From assembly GCA_964389545.1 (NCBI GenBank), contig CAYMDN010000001.1:45495-109494 (forward strand): 64,000 nucleotides of DNA, written 5' to 3'. Each line of letters opens with the position of its first letter. The stretch's first letter is position 1. The position numbers were made by a program, and so were the translations under genes. This DNA is from UMGS1781 sp964389545. Its GTDB lineage: Bacteria > Bacillota > Clostridia > TANB77 > CAG-508. The notes below the pieces were generated by a model. It searched no databases and was not told the origin of the DNA. It saw only the letters and a list, made by a program, of their open reading frames with translations. Below, piece after piece: positions 63,178 to 64,000 of this stretch.

Positions 63178-64000
63178 TATAAATCCACCCTTTCAACTTT
63201 TGCTTTATCAACATTAAATATATTATATACCATATTGTCAATATCAAATTTTTCAGTACATGTTATTAGTACTTGATTATTTTTTATTCTTTTTATAAAT
63301 CCTTTTACTCTTTTTTTATCTAATTCTGACATGAAATCGTCTAATAATAACACAGGGTAATCATCTTTTTCTTCATATATTACTTCTGCTTCTGCTAATT
63401 TTAATGATATTATACTTGATCTTTGTTGTCCTTGTGATCCGTATATTGCTACATTTTTTTTATTAATAAATATATCAAAATCATCTCTATGTATCCCAAT
63501 TGATGTGTATCCTTTTTGTATATCTTCCTCTTGTTTTATTTTCATTTTTTTTGCATATTCTTCTTCATTTATTACATTACTTTTATATTTTATTTCTATT
63601 TTTTCTTTATTATCTGTTGTTTCTAAATGTATTTTTTCTATCTTATCATTTATTTTGTCAATAAATTCTTTTCTATAATTAAATATCTTTATTCCTATTT
63701 TAATTAACTGCTCGTCCCAAATATCTAAATTTGATTTACTCTTATTTTCAAACTTTATTTGTTTTAAATAATTGTTTCTTTGTTCCAATATTTTATTATA
63801 TTGACTTAAAAGATGTATATAAAATGGTCTTAATTGACTAATCATTATATTTAAAAATCTTCTTCTTTTTATTGGTTCATTTTTTAAAATATTTATATCT
63901 TCTGGAGTAAATAAAACAATATTTATTTTTCCTAGAATTTCTCCTGTTTTCATTAGTTTTACACCATTAATAAAAAACACTTTTTTGTCAGAAAGTTCTA
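63177..64000 (-). CDS. recF: DNA replication and repair protein RecF, partial
   Basis: The C-terminal 274 residues; the frame stays open to the right edge, so the start and Walker A lie outside. Seen are 'ILGKINIVLFTPEDINI', 'RRRFLNIMISQLRPFY', 'SIGIHRDDFDIFIN', signature 'GSQGQQRSSIISLKLAE' and Walker B 'YPVLLLDDFMSELDKKR'. RecF loads RecA at gaps. Together with gyrB it indicates that dnaA and dnaN are just outside the window. Confidence 0.95.
   Translation of the reverse strand, partial: ELSDKKVFFINGVKLMKTGEILGKINIVLFTPEDINILKNEPIKRRRFLNIMISQLRPFYIHLLSQYNKILEQRNNYLKQIKFENKSKSNLDIWDEQLIKIGIKIFNYRKEFIDKINDKIEKIHLETTDNKEKIEIKYKSNVINEEEYAKKMKIKQEEDIQKGYTSIGIHRDDFDIFINKKNVAIYGSQGQQRSSIISLKLAEAEVIYEEKDDYPVLLLDDFMSELDKKRVKGFIKRIKNNQVLITCTEKFDIDNMVYNIFNVDKAKVERVDL

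Noticed and set aside
1..64000. CRISPR arrays, rRNA and tRNA genes
   Set aside because: No regularly spaced repeats, no rRNA-like blocks and no clear tRNA cloverleaf were seen.

Overview
The window is AT-rich (about 28% GC by eye), compactly coded and uses the standard bacterial code with ATG/TTG/GTG starts and GGAGG-type ribosome binding sites. A T-box before aspS, small CotF-like spore-coat proteins, cell-wall peptidases of sporulation type, a superoxide reductase and AddB point to an anaerobic, spore-forming member of the Clostridia (Bacillota), probably an uncultured host-associated one. The right edge (recF-gyrB-gyrA) suggests that the chromosomal origin lies just beyond it.

Layout. 1-3.6 kb: end of a DUF4268 nuclease-like gene and a BcgI-like two-gene restriction-modification system. 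3.8-8.4 kb: an island with a decayed relaxase, a 36-bp repeat pair, a truncated DUF6076 gene and a DUF6602 + OLD-family (AAA/TOPRIM) pair. 8.5-14.8 kb: a hypothetical gene coupled to superoxide reductase, an M15 peptidase, an XRE-type regulator and membrane proteins. 14.9-22.7 kb: a putative ADP-ribosyltransferase, then aspS (T-box), leuS and prfA. 22.8-30.7 kb: an M14 peptidase gene split by a 7-kb element carrying a serine recombinase, a secreted nuclease, membrane proteins and an HTH regulator; 11-bp repeats flank the element and excision between them would restore the reading frame exactly. 30.8-39.4 kb: MarR regulator, a GC-rich mini-gene, HtrA, a one-module NRPS (C-A-T-R) and a sensor kinase. 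39.4-56.4 kb: housekeeping (M23 peptidase, CotF-like proteins, pcrA, pdp, rnhB, second htrA, udg, a coaE-pgeF fusion, coaD, addB, ogg, gyrA). 56.5-60.7 kb: a VirB4-type cassette placed between gyrA and gyrB. 60.7-61.3 kb: a non-coding stretch with repeats and a plus-strand terminator. Then gyrB and partial recF.

Main discovery. Five genes in the window look frameshifted: M15 peptidase, a membrane protein at 11.9-12.5 kb, M14 peptidase, the serine recombinase (two sites) and HtrA. At all six sites the interruption is an in-frame CGG codon, and skipping its C (a +1 shift, continuing at GGA or GGT = Gly) restores the expected protein, in the recognisable families with Gly where it is expected. 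Reading the intact native genes by eye on both strands (roughly 17,000-18,000 codons) I found no in-frame CGG, although CGG occurs often out of frame. The one other in-frame CGG lies in the GC-rich, foreign-looking mini-gene. This suggests that CGG is an unassigned codon used as a +1 frameshift signal, a translational lock on a set of accessory genes. The recombinase that could excise the 7-kb element needs two such shifts, and the gene it interrupts needs another, so translation and DNA rearrangement may form one circuit.
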